This document shows positions 22,392 through 34,119 of a stretch of DNA of 64,000 nucleotides, in pieces. Every line of letters begins with the position of its first letter. Position 1 is the stretch's first letter. Location of the stretch: assembly GCF_008831285.2 (NCBI RefSeq), contig NC_045142.1, positions 21,269,354 to 21,333,353 on the forward strand, written 5' to 3'. Below the pieces are notes generated by a model. That model did no database searches. It had not been told where the DNA came from and saw only the letters and a list, made by a program, of their open reading frames with translations. The stretch is from Nymphaea colorata. Taxonomy: Eukaryota; Streptophyta; Magnoliopsida; Nymphaeales; Nymphaeaceae. Position numbers and translations under genes: made by a program.

Positions 22392-23256
22392 CTGATCTGG
22401 TCCTTGATGAAACAAACACAACCACAGCAATAAAGACAAGCTATTGGCAATGCTTTTTGTCGTTGCAAATTTACATGGATAACGACAGATTCAGATTAGA
22501 CATCCCTGTCAAGTCTGAATTAAGAATACATTTATAAAAGAAAGAATTGTTCAAATTAACTTGTTTCCACCATTCCTTCCATTCTACTTCAAACTTCCCA
22601 GCCATGGAAAAATGACGTATTTGATGTAATCCAAGCATGGGTTTCCTTCAACAATAGCAGTAAGCTTCTTGATTTCCACATCAACTTCTACCTACAAGAT
22701 CGAAGATCAAAGAATAGATCAGTTTTGAGCACAAAGAAACTAACCAGCCTCAATCGATAGCACAAGCTTCTACAAGAGGAAGAAACTAATCTAGCATGCA
22801 CCTTAGAAAGGACAAGCTTCTGTGAATCAATCATGCCCATCGAGTCTAGATCTTGATTAACTCTCTGCTCCTTGCTGACATCCACATCTGCAGTGCCTGA
22901 TTGGACCATAACTAGTTCAGATCTGATGAGATTACTCCGATGTTCTCTAGAAGAGAAATTAACTCATGATCAACTAAGTCAAAACCAGCTTCATGCCATC
23001 AAGGGACAAAATGAAAGTTCCTACTAAAATTGACTTGATACTGATGAAACTACAAAGAAAAGGAGGAAATTCGGAAATTCAAACTGTTACAGTCTTAAGG
23101 TATTTTTAGCAAAGTATTTTACAAATCAAATCATGAGAATATATATTGTTACATTAAAGAGAGGCAGCTCTTTGCAAATGCACCATGTCTCAAACAGCAA
23201 CTATGTGTTTCAACTACTATACTAAGTAGTAAGTAGATTACACCTGTGACATGTAA

Positions 23257-23361
23257 CTTGTTTCCAATAGCTATACATGTGCCATCAGTCTTAAGAATTA
23301 TATTTATAATTTCACCAATACATTCTACTTGTTGAGTGCATTGGCCACCTGTAACAACATT
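23257..23361 (-). pseudogene. Conserved 105-bp exon-like block, copy C
   Basis: Same 35-codon open block as at 20066-20170 and 49653-49757. The donor GT has decayed to TT, although the acceptor AG is kept. No in-frame stop. Confidence 0.5.
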
Positions 23362-23775
23362 CTTGAAATAAAATCAGCAGTAACCCAATAGAAGATATAC
23401 CAAGATAAGATTGAGAGAAAGGATTAAGTAGACCAAGTAAGGTTACTAAAAATAGCAAGAAGGCACTAGACAGTATAAAGGCTATAAGCCCAAAAGATCT
23501 TGGACGCTCCATGAACAGAAATTAGGGCATGGACATCAGCAAAGAGGAATTCTTACATCCATACCCATGCTACATAGTAATGAGACTGAATAATCATCTT
23601 ACCCATGTGTTGCTGTATAAGGTGGCATATCCTTGAAGTTGTTCAGTATAAGGTGGCATATCAAAAAGTACAAAGTCATAAAATTCTTAATAAATAAGTA
23701 AATTGTATTGATTTCCAAATAAATATATTCATGCATACAAAGTATGTGGAATGGATCAAAGAAAGTAGGTCTTAC

Positions 23776-23821
23776 AAAAGCTTTGAATGCTCAACAATGT
23801 GCAGCCATCTCATATAATCAA
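23776..23821 (-). pseudogene. NEK kinase exon piece, copy C
   Basis: Minus-strand counterpart of the YEMAAHRPAFKAF exon. It reads MAAHC, then a stop, then AFKAF, so one substitution and a stop replace Arg-Pro. The GTAAGAC donor-like site is kept. The upstream ESDIW part is deleted in C near 23915. Confidence 0.6.
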
Positions 23822-24450
23822 TTTGCAAACCATATCCATAACTTATACTAAAAAAATTAGTACAATTATCATACAAAAATATTGGCCATCATGGAAAAAT
23901 ATTGGCCATCATGAAACCATATTGAATGGCTGAATATAGATCGTTAGAGAGAGTTATAAGATTACATAGGTTAGCCACAATCTACTGCACCCATTTTCAA
24001 AGACCTAGAGGAATTAATCAACAAAAGAATATCCAAAGCAAAACGAGCAGAAGCTATGGTAAAAATGCATGCTTGAAATGTAGAAAGCTTTGTAGCTGCA
24101 CCTACTAAAAACACTTGATATTCTCTTTGACTTAGCTATTACTTACAAGACACACTATTAGAAAAGTGACTCGTAAAAGATAGTAGAGACATTATGGAGG
24201 ATGACCACCATAGCATATGCAAGATAGCATGTGTATAAAAATATGAATAACCATGCATTAAAAGATAGATATAAATACGTAGATAAATGGCTATATGTAA
24301 TACATAAATAAATAGGGAACTAATGTAAATGTGTACGACATTATCACTTCAAATAACATGTCACCTTTGAGTCTTTGATAACTCTGAAGAAACCAAATGT
24401 AAAATTAGGACTCGTGTGTAAAAAAAGTGTAGCAAATACCACCAAACTAC

Positions 24451-24518
24451 CTTATATGTATCCGCACTGCCCTTTCAAGATAATCTAAGATGCCCTCTAT
24501 TGCTCCTTGCAACACCAC
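24451..24518 (-). pseudogene. Exon-like block with QGAIEGILDYLERAV, copy C
   Basis: On the minus strand an open block follows a pyrimidine-rich sequence ending AAAG and is followed by a GTAGTTTGG donor-like site. It reads VVLQGAIEGILDYLERAV near its start. In B the same block (51186-51263) is exactly 78 bp (26 codons), and C has a 10-bp deletion. Protein family not recognised. Confidence 0.4.
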
Positions 24519-24858
24519 CTTTGAAGTCAAATAAAATAGAACATCAACCTCGTATTTGTAAAGAATTAACATGGCATTATTATAAGACCTGCCAGTTTCA
24601 CACAGAAAAAAACCTCAAAACGATAAACTGTGGTCAGACTAAGAGAAAAGATAATGAAAGAGATACAAAATGTGTCATTTCTAAGATTCTTACTTTTAGA
24701 TCCACAAGGGGGGAGGGAGAGAGTTGAACGTGCAATAACCAGAAACACACAATTATGACCAAATAAAACCCTTACTTATAGGTGACAAAAGTCTAGAACT
24801 TTTGTTCCTATGATAATCAATTCATTTCTATGTGTTGGGCCTTTTTCATGGCTGGACC

Positions 24859-25072
24859 TTAAAACTGTGTACATTCAGCTGGTGCAAAAGAAAGCAGTCT
24901 GTTGCCCAGATCATACTTGACATGCATGTTCTGCTGTGCAATATTTCCAAAGATGGGCATCTCTCCATCTTTAATGGCTAAGCAGGCGATTCCACTTCTA
25001 AACATTCCAAAGATATTTGAAGGTGGCAGCTTCCAGTCTGCATTAGCAAAATGAAAGGTTATCATGGCTAAA
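24859..25072 (-). pseudogene. Nepenthesin/CDR1-like aspartic protease, C-terminal fragment
   Basis: The minus strand encodes the last 68 or so residues of a plant A1 aspartic protease, ending with a stop. It includes ITFHFANADWKLPPSN, GIACLAIKD and IFGNIAQQNMHVKYDLGN, and a final Cys. In this family the section follows the second catalytic DSG and ends the enzyme, which is secreted or vacuolar. The catalytic Asp residues are not in the fragment. It is cut directly by LINE sequence at about 25073. It does not overlap the 5' fragments at 43974 and 59827, which show only the N-terminal part. Confidence 0.88.
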
Positions 25073-26890
25073 AGAAGGGGATAATAACAGCAAACTATTT
25101 CATGCTATGTTGAAGAAAATGTCCAAAAAACATGGACTCTTGCACATGAAGATGGATGATGGGGAGTTTTATGAGGAGGATAAAATTCTTTCAGCATGTA
25201 CTTCTTACTTTTAAAGATTTTTTGTCAGTGACAACTCAACAAAAATGATTATGGATGAGCTTGCTGTTGGCCACTGCATATTTATAAAAAAAAACTTAAC
25301 GGACAAAAGTCCCATTTCAGATGAGGAAGTGTAGTAGGCTGTTGTGGGTGCCAACTCCAATAGTGCACCAGGTCTGGATGGGTTTCCGAATTCGTTCTTT
25401 CAATATAATTGGGACATGGTAAGGACTAATATCACACTCAGAATTAGAGATTTTTTTTTAGAAAGGAAAGTTTGTTAAGAAACTAGGCAGAAATCATATA
25501 ATCTTAATTCTCAAATTTGATTTAGAATTTGTTAAGCAACTAGTGTACTGAAATTTATTTTCAGAATCATGGTTTCGAGAATGAAGAAGGTACTAAAGTG
25601 GGTCATTTCCAACATGCAAGGTTGTTTTTTGAAAGATAGAAACATCCATCAATCTCTCCTTCTTGTGCTTGAGATGGTATATGCAATGTCGAAGGGTCAA
25701 CTAGCTTATGTTGAAGATAGACCTATCAAAACCATATGACAGGGTCAATTGGACTTTCTTACAAGCTGCCATGTTGCATTTGGGATTTCATCCTATTAGG
25801 ACTCAAAGAGTAATGACTGTAATGACAAATGCCTTTTATGCTCTTATGATTAATGACCATCAAGGTGAATACTTTGGATATTCTCATGGTCTGCAAAAAA
25901 GATACCCTTTATCTTCATTTTTATTCCTCATTGTTATGAAAATATTTTCACGTACATTGCAAGCTGCAATGGAAAGAAGAATGATTGAAGTCCCGCATAT
26001 TGGAAGAGGCATAGAGGGAGTTTTTTCTACAATCTACGCTGATGACATCTTGATTTTCTTAAAAGCCTTCAAGAATGGCTTTCTTCATCTACAATTTTTT
26101 TTTCCTATTTGAACTCCATGCTGGAATGATGATTAACCTTCAAAAATCAGCATTCTTCTCTTTCAATATGGTCCAAAGCAAGATTGCAAGTATTTGTAAT
26201 CAGTTTGGCTAGAGCCAAGGACAGTTTCCTACTCGACATTTGGGTCTCCCTCCCAAGCCAATGAATTTGAGAACGTTGATCTGATTCTTATTGTTTTAAA
26301 AATGCAAAGTAGACTAAGTTTATGAAAACGAATGCTACTTTCCTATGCAGGTAGGATCTGCTTGATCAAATCAGTATTAGAAGCACTTTATATTTGCTGG
26401 ATGTTGCTGTTCAAGTGCCCTCTTGGTGTCATTAAGAAAATAGAACAGATTATGTGCAGTTTTTTATAGGAACAGTCAGACGCAGGTAAGCCCCATTTAA
26501 AGGCCTTGAATGTCTTGACTTTTCATAAATAGGAAGGTGGGATGAGTATTATAAAATTTAAAGAGGTCAATGAAGCTAACCTGTTGCTTCTAGGATGTAC
26601 ATTAATTTTTCACCGGGGCATATGGGACTCATTATGCATGAAGAAATATTTGAGTAGGAGAAGTCTTGGTATGTGGAAATGTTTCCCAATATTTCTTCTC
26701 TTGGTGGGGATCTAATCTGTTACTTGAAAGGTGATGAATGGAGAGCTTACGAAGTTCTGGGTAGACTGCGGGGGATGTTTTACTCAAGCAGATTCCATTG
26801 GATCTGTTTGGGGAGGCAGAACCTTTCCTTCAAAAGTCTGTTAAGGAAATGCTAATACAATGCCACATTGAGCGAAATCTATGTTGACAT
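25073..26890 (+). mobile_element. LINE (non-LTR retrotransposon) ORF2 remnant
   Basis: Plus-strand reverse transcriptase of a plant L1-type LINE, truncated at the 5' side. In order it has LKEGDNNSKLFHAMLKK (25073 on), MDDGEFYEE, SAPGLDGFPNSFFQYNWD (near 25360), the RNIHQSLLLVLEMV region, SKPYDRVNWTFLQ (25708 on, usually SKAYDRV), and the catalytic YADDILIF near 26035. Then come LGLPPKPMN and the GGMSIIKFKEVNEANLLLLGC section near 26536. The endonuclease is absent, and stops and frameshifts are frequent. The longest open part is 134 codons (25708-26112). Its 5' end abuts the aspartic protease fragment. Confidence 0.93.
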
Positions 26891-27720
26891 GTGCAATGCA
26901 TTGGAGATTGCCTTCAATTTAGGCTCATGCAAAGTGCAGATTTTCTTTGTTCTAAAGAAAATCGTAAACCTGTAAAGTTTGTGAGCCAAAAATCTAGAAT
27001 TCATGGTCACCTGTAAAGTTTGTGGGATACTTATGCTATGGACATTTAGCAATACATCTATTCATGGTTGATAAATTCCATAGAATAGACTATTTCTCTA
27101 TCTGGAACTGGTGGCGGAGGAAGAGGTTCTCATGTAAAGAATTTGGATGGTGTTGGCTTGCCCGCTTCGACATCATAATCTGGAAGCTATGCTGTTCCAA
27201 AAATCAGGTGGTGCTAAAGAGGTGGTTAAGATCAAGCATGAATGAACAACAATATGGAAAATGTGTAAAATAGGCGATAAATATCTGGCTACAGACCATA
27301 ATTTTCATTCCTTTTTGGCATTGTCAGAGTAGAGATGAGTGGGGGATGGAAATGGACACTGCTTGTGTTGCAAATGTTTATAAAGTGGCTGGTTCACTTT
27401 GGTTTAATGCCTCCCCAATCAGGAAAACTAGGTTGGTGGTACAAAGGTTTCTTTTCTCGAACATGATCAAAATTATGGATTCTGTTCTTACATAGAGGAT
27501 TCCTGAAGACTGTCATGTTACTCTAATCACAAACTGTCATGCTCTTAGTTCTCGTGTCAAGGAACTAAGAGAGTGACGCGGGTTCTTTGGTAGGCTCAAT
27601 AGTGAGAAGAAGGTTTTCCTCAATGTGGTTAAAAATCACTTGTCTTTGGAGGCTATCTCTTTGCTGAGCGAGCAAGAGTGTCGAGCTTTAGTGATGCTGG
27701 TTCTTAATTGTGTTTTTTCT
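26891..27720 (+). pseudogene. Unidentified decayed coding-like stretch after the LINE
   Basis: Frame fragments near 27130-27700 look protein-like: FDIIIWKLCCSKNQVV, then DTACVANVYKVAGSLWF, then SSRVKELRE and NVVKNHLSLEAISLL. They are interrupted by stops. They could be the end of the LINE polyprotein or a captured host gene. I do not recognise the family. Confidence 0.3.
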
Positions 27721-29042
27721 GTTGATTTTTTTTTATTCTTTGTATTCTTTTTCATCATTAATGGAAGGGGAGACCCAGCCCGACTGTGTCGGAACAGTTC
27801 CTGGTCAAGGAAGGTGGTGGCATTTCTGGCCCCAAATGAAGGGACAAGGTATACATCACAGCATTGTAGCTCCATGCATTTTTGTAGTTTTACGTCATTT
27901 TTAGCAATACAGGCAAAATTAGTAAGAACAAGATTCGTTTTGAATATTACTGTTTTCAAGAACAAAGAACCAATATAAATATAAATATAATTATAAATAT
28001 TGATAAATAAATATTAAATAAACAAATATACATATATATTCATTTTAATCTTCTAGATGTTGGACGACTAAAAGATTTAAAATATGTCACTGACAACACC
28101 ATAAACCATTCCTAAAAGTGCCATAAATAGGTACTATGTGATACACTATTGCTAATACAGCTGCATGCTTTAGCGACCGATTTTTTTTTTTAGTAATAAG
28201 AAAAGATCTGACATACGACAAATTTGAACATGTGTGTGTGTGTGTGGATGCAAATTTGATGGATGCTACATTTGGTCATATAGCTCAAAATTAAAAAATT
28301 ATTTGCTAAAATATAGACACTGAAGGGGTATTAGCAACGGTTTATAGTTTGTGGTGGTAGTGTGTTTTTATAATAGTTTGTAGTGATTTCAACAACTGTT
28401 TGTGGTGCTTTCAACCATAGATTTTTAACTTTATAATTACCTAACAACACTGGGTATTCGACATGCTAGAATTGTCCCATATAAAAGTACTAGTAATATC
28501 TTAAGTAGTCTTTAATTTTTATAGGTGAAGACCAATTCGCTCCATTGTATGGCGTCTAATGATATTTTAATTACATTACTATAAACTGATGCACTGAATG
28601 ACTTTTATCATATCTAAAGGGTGCAAAAAAATCCATGTTTGGTTCCTTCAAATGCATGACCCAAAAATGTTAATTAGTTGACAAGTAAGTTCTCAATGAT
28701 GGCAAACCTCTCACTCACACAAGATCAGTGGCAACTTCCTAGAAAAGTCCTATATATGCTGCCAAAACACTATGACTTGACTCTGAGGTAGGCACTGGGC
28801 CAGGCACCAGATGGACAATTGGGACCCACTTGACCTACTGGGCAGATAAAAAAACTCGCAGGGATAGCTGGCCTGAGTCGGGTATCGGGGGCTTGACTTG
28901 GTCCAAATACATATCTTTATCCTTTTTTTTTCCACAATTTTTGGCATGATGCCATAAGATTGACTCCCATACAAACTCTTGACATATTCCCAATGGTTTC
29001 CAAAATATTAGAAAATGAAATGTGAAGAGTTTCAAATAAGGA
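27721..29042. other. Intergenic DNA, no gene seen
   Basis: Contains an AT-rich strip (27975-28040), a TG microsatellite (28237-28249) and G+C-richer phrases near 28790-28905. Short minus-strand frames at 28750-29102 are not supported by any motif. Confidence 0.6.
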
Positions 29043-29052
29043 TAGATATCGG

Positions 29053-29240
29053 CAGGGGCGGAGCGAGGATTTTTTCCAAGGGCGGGCCAAACGGTCCAAC
29101 AAACTTATCCGGGTAGGGCCAAACCAAACTTGAATCCAAAAAATACATTACATAACTAATTTTTTTAATGTAATTGTTTTTTTATTATCTGGGGTGGGGT
29201 CATGGTCTAGGCGCCCCACCCCCCCCCCCCCCCCCGCCCC
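29053..29240. mobile_element. Mutator-like MITE with 10-bp target duplication
   Basis: A 188-bp element flanked on both sides by 'tagatatcgg' (29043-29052 and 29241-29250). The left end begins CAGGGGCGGAGCG. The right end, read in reverse complement, begins GGGGCGGGGG, so short inverted repeats are present. A perfect 10-bp direct repeat fits the 9-11 bp made by Mutator-type transposases. It has no coding capacity. The right end holds a C17 run (29219-29235). Confidence 0.8.
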
Positions 29241-29532
29241 TAGATATCGGATCGGATAGAAGAAACATGAAGTTGATGGTCAGGCCCAGCCGGATTACTA
29301 AACAGACCAAGCTTGGATAGCCGATAAAGGCTTTGGGTCAGCCCAAGCATGGCTTTGTCAAGCCTTGGTCCAGCCTAATCCACTGCTACTTTAGTCATAT
29401 AGGGTCTATTCCACCATATACGAGAGAGAGGCAGTGAGATCAAAATATTAGTAACTAGAGGTTGATTTGTATAATGTCGAACCAGTTTAAGTTTTGGAAA
29501 GCACACATATATTATATCTCTTTTTCTTTATC

Positions 29533-29561
29533 TATATATATATATATATATATATATATAA
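29533..29561. repeat. (TA)n microsatellite at the left edge of copy B
   Basis: Uninterrupted TA run just before unit U begins. Confidence 0.95.
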
Positions 29562-30705
29562 TCCATGAATTTCTCCACCCAGCTTTGCATAGAGAAATCC
29601 TCCGATGTCTCACAGTAGATCACTTAGGGACTCATACTGAGGAATGCATTTATTTACGTGCTCAATGCATTATATTGGGTGGCTGTAATTGAATTGAAGT
29701 CTGGATGACCTGAGTCTATCTATATATATGTATCACTGAAAACTAGTTGTCAAAAATGAGCATTAGCAATGGTTTACGATATGTTCATAGCAACAGTTCT
29801 TTTAAAGACTAATTTGTAATGGTTTAAACAATTGGAGAATTGAGTACACAAAAGAACAATACATACGTACACATACAAACATATATCCACCTACTTTTTG
29901 CTTCTGGGTTTGGTGTGGTTTTACATTTGGTTTAATATCTAGATCCAAAAACCCAACAAAAACTTTCAACCCTTGGGTAGATTTAAGAGGCTGTTTGGCA
30001 ACGGTAACATTGTTGCAAATAAGACAGATTCATAGAAGAATTGTTACAGTGTTATATGAATGTGTCTCATTTGTTTTGGGTAGATTTAGAAGAATAATAA
30101 CGATGTGTTACTGCAGTCATACAGCCCCTAAGGTAATCAGTCTGGTCTGGATTGAAAAAATTTAAGTTAAAAAACTGAAGGCTCTTCCAGATCCGGTTCA
30201 CCCACATTCATTTAGGTAAGAGTCAGCCTGGTCCGACCTAACCCAACCCTTTGACATCCCTAAGTTCTGCAGGTTCACATGACCAAAGAGGAGGGATGCA
30301 TTGGAGAAACTGCAGATGCCCTCGTTGACCAACTCCAGTGATGTCATTCATCGATTCCTCAACAATGCCATAGATGGTCGCCTGAGCCTTCAACATCGAT
30401 GGGTGATGGCGAACTGCAGATGCTGGAATCTAGATGGTCCGTGTGGGCCTGTAGTTTGAGAGTGAAATCGACGCTGAGAGCTACTTTGTCAATATTTTGG
30501 AAATTTCTCTGACTGAAATGTGAAATGAAGTGGGCGATTGATGATGAATTGGCTAAATCATGCTTCATTCGAAATCACTTGAATAATGATTGGTTGATTG
30601 CCTCCAGGTACATATGGCTACTGGGTCGCAAGGTAGTTCATATTCAAGGAGTTCAAGGCTTGAACCTTGTGGCCACTGTCACATTATAGTGTGCTATGTC
30701 TCTAC
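29562..30705. repeat. Unit U, first instance in copy B
   Basis: The most complete left instance of U. It is homologous to 6103-7200 and 38125-39245, and its right part to 1-365. It has about 65 extra bases near 29690-29755 and lacks about 43 bases near 30530 that A keeps. No recognised coding frame. Confidence 0.8.
29987..30129. mobile_element. Small TIR element (MITE-like) in unit U, copy B
   Basis: The ends form an imperfect inverted repeat: GGCTGTTTGGCAACGGTAAC on the left against GGCTGTATGACTGCAGTAAC from the right in reverse complement. It is about 140 bp and non-coding, and the same element is present at 6511-6656 and 38533-38678. The target duplication is unclear. Confidence 0.55.
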
Positions 30706-31345
30706 ATTGTATATAATAAAAAATTCAAAAGTACCCAAACCCCCATCTTTTTTCCCTGTATATAATAATAAAGAAACATTTTAAAAGGCTAAAAAAGAGG
30801 TTAAGAAAAAGTTAAAAAGTCTAAAATTAACATTACTTCATTAAAAAAATTGAAAATACCAAAAACCCCATCCTTTTTGGTATGGTACTGTATACTTGTG
30901 AGTTCATAAGGATGTGCAGGCAACTCGATCTCATATCCGGCTTTGACGGGTCTGCAGGTTCATGTGGCTAAGAAGAGAATGAGGAAAAGAGCGGTGGAGA
31001 CGAGAAACTGCACTTTTGTCCACCATCATTGTCATGATGTGGATGAGATGTCACTCTAAAAAATCTGGAATTAGAACTCGAATTGATGGACTAGCATTTG
31101 CTTATTGGCCTATAGGAACAAGTTTTCTCAGAGACCTTAGACTTGATTTCTTTCTTAGGTGGGCATCTTCGACCTTTTCATGACGTATGTGGAGGGCTAC
31201 ATATCTATATGATCCAAGATATTGCATGCCTAAGGTCTGATTTGAATAGGTGAAAAGTGAAAACTGGAAGGACCGAACCTTCTTAATATGCTTTCTATAC
31301 CAAAATTTTATCCCTCTACACATATCATTCTAACAGCCAATAATC
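30706..31345. repeat. Unit V, first instance in copy B
   Basis: Homologous to 8790-9470 and 40885-41560. It ends near 'acagccaa', after which about 23 unmatched bases lead into the copia1 LTR. This marks where copia1 interrupted the unit. Confidence 0.8.
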
Positions 31346-31368
31346 TAAAGAGGTCATAATAATATTAT

Positions 31369-31847
31369 TGTATTAAGGAAAACCGTTTAAATCTGGCTCA
31401 TGACAATCATGAGCGATCAAGCCAACAAGGAGGTTTTCAATCAAATAATGTAATGCCCAAAACAACTGCAAGGAACAAAATGCAAGCTTTCACTCAAATG
31501 CTGAAACGCCCAACACAACTACAACGTCTCACCAAAATGAAAACAGAAAATGGGAAGTGCAATGTCACACTCAGCATCAAATGAATCTTCTTATGCAACG
31601 TCATTCAGTAATGGCCACGTTTCTTACACTGAAATGCAAGGAGAAAAAAAAAATGATCCTGATGAAACGTTAAGAAGAAAAGAGAAAAAGAAAGATCATA
31701 ATGACACTGAATTGACTCACGTCTCACAAATTGAAACATTAGAGGGAAAGAAAGAAACTGATGAAATCATTATATCCAAAAATCTCTCATCGGTTACAGG
31801 GTGATTTATGCAGCTTCATGCTGCCCTATATAATGTATTGATGTACA
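31369..31847 (+). mobile_element. copia1 5' LTR, copy B
   Basis: Starts TGTATTAAGG and matches the 3' LTRs at 35976-36530 and 3965-4545. It is about 479 bp because two internal deletions remove sequence the 3' LTR keeps (near 31470 and 31610). A TATA-like CTATATAATG lies near 31825. It ends near ATGTACA. No clear tRNA primer site follows, so the exact right end is uncertain. Copy A lost this LTR completely. Confidence 0.7.
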
Positions 31848-31851
31848 TAGG

Positions 31852-32560
31852 ATGAATAGTGTGAAAACAGCAAGAAAGCCTTTCCTAGTGTGGTCCTAGG
31901 TTCTCCTGCTCCACCAGGCCATATTGTTGATCCTGCTGATCCAAAACAGTTGACCTCCAATCCCAAGTTTGAATCTTGGTATTGATCTGATCGCCTTATA
32001 AAGGGATGGATTACTGGTACGTTGTCTGAAAATGTCCTTGGTTTAGTTGTTGGATTTAACTCTTCTCAAGAGATTTGGCCCATTCATGTTGATGCTTTCA
32101 CCCAGGAATCCCAAGAACGGGGATTTCATCTCACACACATGCTTACAACATGTAAAAAGGGTAACGATGCCTTGAAGTATATGTCACCAAGTTCAAAGCC
32201 AAATGTGATGACTTGGCTACTACTGGAAAAACTATTGGATACAAAGAGAAAGCCTTCTGGCTTCTCCAATGATTATGAAAGCCTATGAGCCTTTCGTTAT
32301 GGCTATGCTCAAGCCACCAGTACCTTCTTGTGAAGAATTGGTCACTCTGTTGCAAAGTCTAGAAGTGAGAAACAAATTTCTCAATTCCGATACCTCGCCC
32401 AAGTTGCCTTCTATGCTCAACGTGAAGGGCAAAATGGGTCTCGGGGCACTTACCATGTCTCCCGAGGGTGAGGACGACACTATAGAGGAGGACGTGGAGG
32501 GGGGTACACCTTTAATCCTCTCATGGAGGAGGATATAATTCAAATCCTTCTCAAATAGGA
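31852..32560 (+). pseudogene. copia1 gag, copy B
   Basis: Ty1/copia gag with stops and frameshifts. A WITGTLSENVLGLVVG-type helix region (from 32010), GFHLTHMLTTCKKGN and KPPVPSCEELVTLLQSLEVR (near 32310) are typical of plant copia gag. A Gly/Arg-rich section follows (about 32460-32540). The longest open parts are 88 codons (32022-32288) and 89 codons (32269-32538). The nucleocapsid knuckle near 32635 is degenerate (CQICNKKNYSVIKC has lost its His). Absent from copy A. Confidence 0.9.
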
Positions 32561-32665
32561 TACAATGCAAATCTTCCTCAACCGCCAAAATGCGATGGCA
32601 CAGCCAACTCCTCCGATTCTTCCAAAGGTATCATATGTCAAATTTGAAATAAAAAGAATTACTCT

Positions 32666-33025
32666 GTGATTAAATGTTACAATCGGTTTAATCATTCCTT
32701 CCAAGTGGAAGATGCCATTCAAGCCCTCGCAGCTCTCACAATTAATGATCCGCAAGATTTAGGCTGGCTAGTCGATACTGGAGCTACAATGCATATGACA
32801 AGAGACACATGTAAACTTAAGAACATCTCTCCTTATTTTGGCTCCGATACAGCTGTTGTTGGAAATGGGCAACGTATTCCAATCACACACATTGGACAGG
32901 CTGATATTTCTCCAAATCTTTCTATTAACGATGTTCTCTATGTTCCATGCCTCACTAAAGATCTCATTTATGTTAGCAAATTAACTAATGATTTTCCATA
33001 CGATTTCGAATTCACCTCTGGTTGA
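32666..33025 (+). pseudogene. copia1 protease, copy B
   Basis: A 119-codon frame. The active-site motif WLVDTGATMHMT (32767 on) is the aspartic protease of Ty1/copia, and the later VLYVPCLTKDLIYVSKL section is the conserved second half. A stop ends it before the pre-integrase domain. Copy A retains only the part after MTRDT. Confidence 0.93.
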
Positions 33026-33046
33026 TGCACCCTAAAGGACAAAAGG

Positions 33047-34119
33047 ATGGGCAGAGTAATGGCAATAGGGAGTGAACAAGGCAGACTCTATGCAGTGAAC
33101 AATCACAGCAATCATAAGATTTTCTTTTCATCACGTTTCCGACAAGTGACGGAAGAGTTTTGGCATGCACGTTTGGGACATCCTCAATCTGTTGTTCTCC
33201 CTTTTTTGAAAAACCAGGAATATATTGATGTTTTACCTAATATTTCTCTCTCGGTTTGTGCTAGTTGCCAAATGGAAAAAACTTGCAAATTGCCTTTTAC
33301 TGAAAAAGACGATATTGTTTCTTTCCCACTGAAAAAAAGTTCACAGTGATCTTTGGGGACTGGCACCAGTTATATCTCGAGAACAATATCAGTTTCATGC
33401 TATAATTGTCGATGGCAATAGCCGTTTCACATGGTTTTACCCTCGAAGACACAAATCTGATTTTTTTTATGCCTTTCTTCATTTTCACAAAATGGTTGAG
33501 CGCCAATTTGACAGTAAAATAAAAATTTTCCAAAGTGATGGAGGTGGCGAATATACAAGCTCCTGCTTCGTATTATATCTCGACAACCTTCAAATTAAAT
33601 GGCAATATTCCTGCCCCAAGACACCCGAGCAAAATGGCAAAGCAGAGTGCAAGCATCGCTCTATCACTGAATCAGGTCTAACGTTGGTCTTTCATTCAAA
33701 TGCACCAAAAAATTCACTGAAGCAGCTGTTTTTCTTATGAACAGTCTTCCCACCTCAACATTGTCTATGCAGTCACCTTTCTCTATATTGTTTCAAAGGA
33801 TTCCTGATTATTCCAGCATGCATATCTTTGGCAGCAGGTGCTTCTCTTATTTGAGAGATATGTTCAAAACAAATTTGACCCTAAATCTGTTCCATGTATA
33901 TTTATTGGATATAACACATTTCATAAGGGTTGCAAATGTTTCAAACCAAATTCCAGACGTCTATACATATCCAGGCATGTCCTCTTTGATGAAAACCCAT
34001 TCCCTTTCAAAAATCTGTCTTCTCTCTATAAGGACGATGTCATGGATAGTGATTTTATATCCTTTGTTGATATCGAGACTTCAAGTGATAGAACCATGCC
34101 AACTTCCGATCACCCCTAA
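33047..34119 (+). pseudogene. copia1 GAG pre-integrase and integrase, copy B
   Basis: The pre-integrase frame (33047-33349) has FWHARLGHPQSVVLPFL and the CASCQMEKTCKLPF zinc region. The integrase core (33492-33740) has FQSDGGGEYTSS with the second Asp and PEQNGKAECKH with the catalytic Glu. The C-terminal part (33838-34119) reads FDPKSVPCIFIGY and YISRHVLFDENPFPF. Three frames are used, so it is not functional. Compared with A, about 16 bases are lost near 33712. Confidence 0.93.

Larger units (their letters stand above)
22392..24862. repeat. Third, partial duplication copy C
   Basis: This stretch aligns with 19270-20781 in A and 48850-51600 in B, and its first 60 bases align with 15460-15520 and 44931-44990. 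The roughly 4 kb holding copia3 and its left flank is absent here, so C may represent the state before insertion or a later deletion. It shares the minus-strand exon pieces described separately. It is more diverged from A and B than they are from each other. Homology to B stops at about 24862/51600, beside an aspartic protease fragment in C and beside AT-rich DNA in B. Confidence 0.9.

Noticed and set aside
28750-29102. Overlapping minus-strand frames of 61-74 codons
   Set aside because: No motif, and they run into the MITE. They are considered chance frames.
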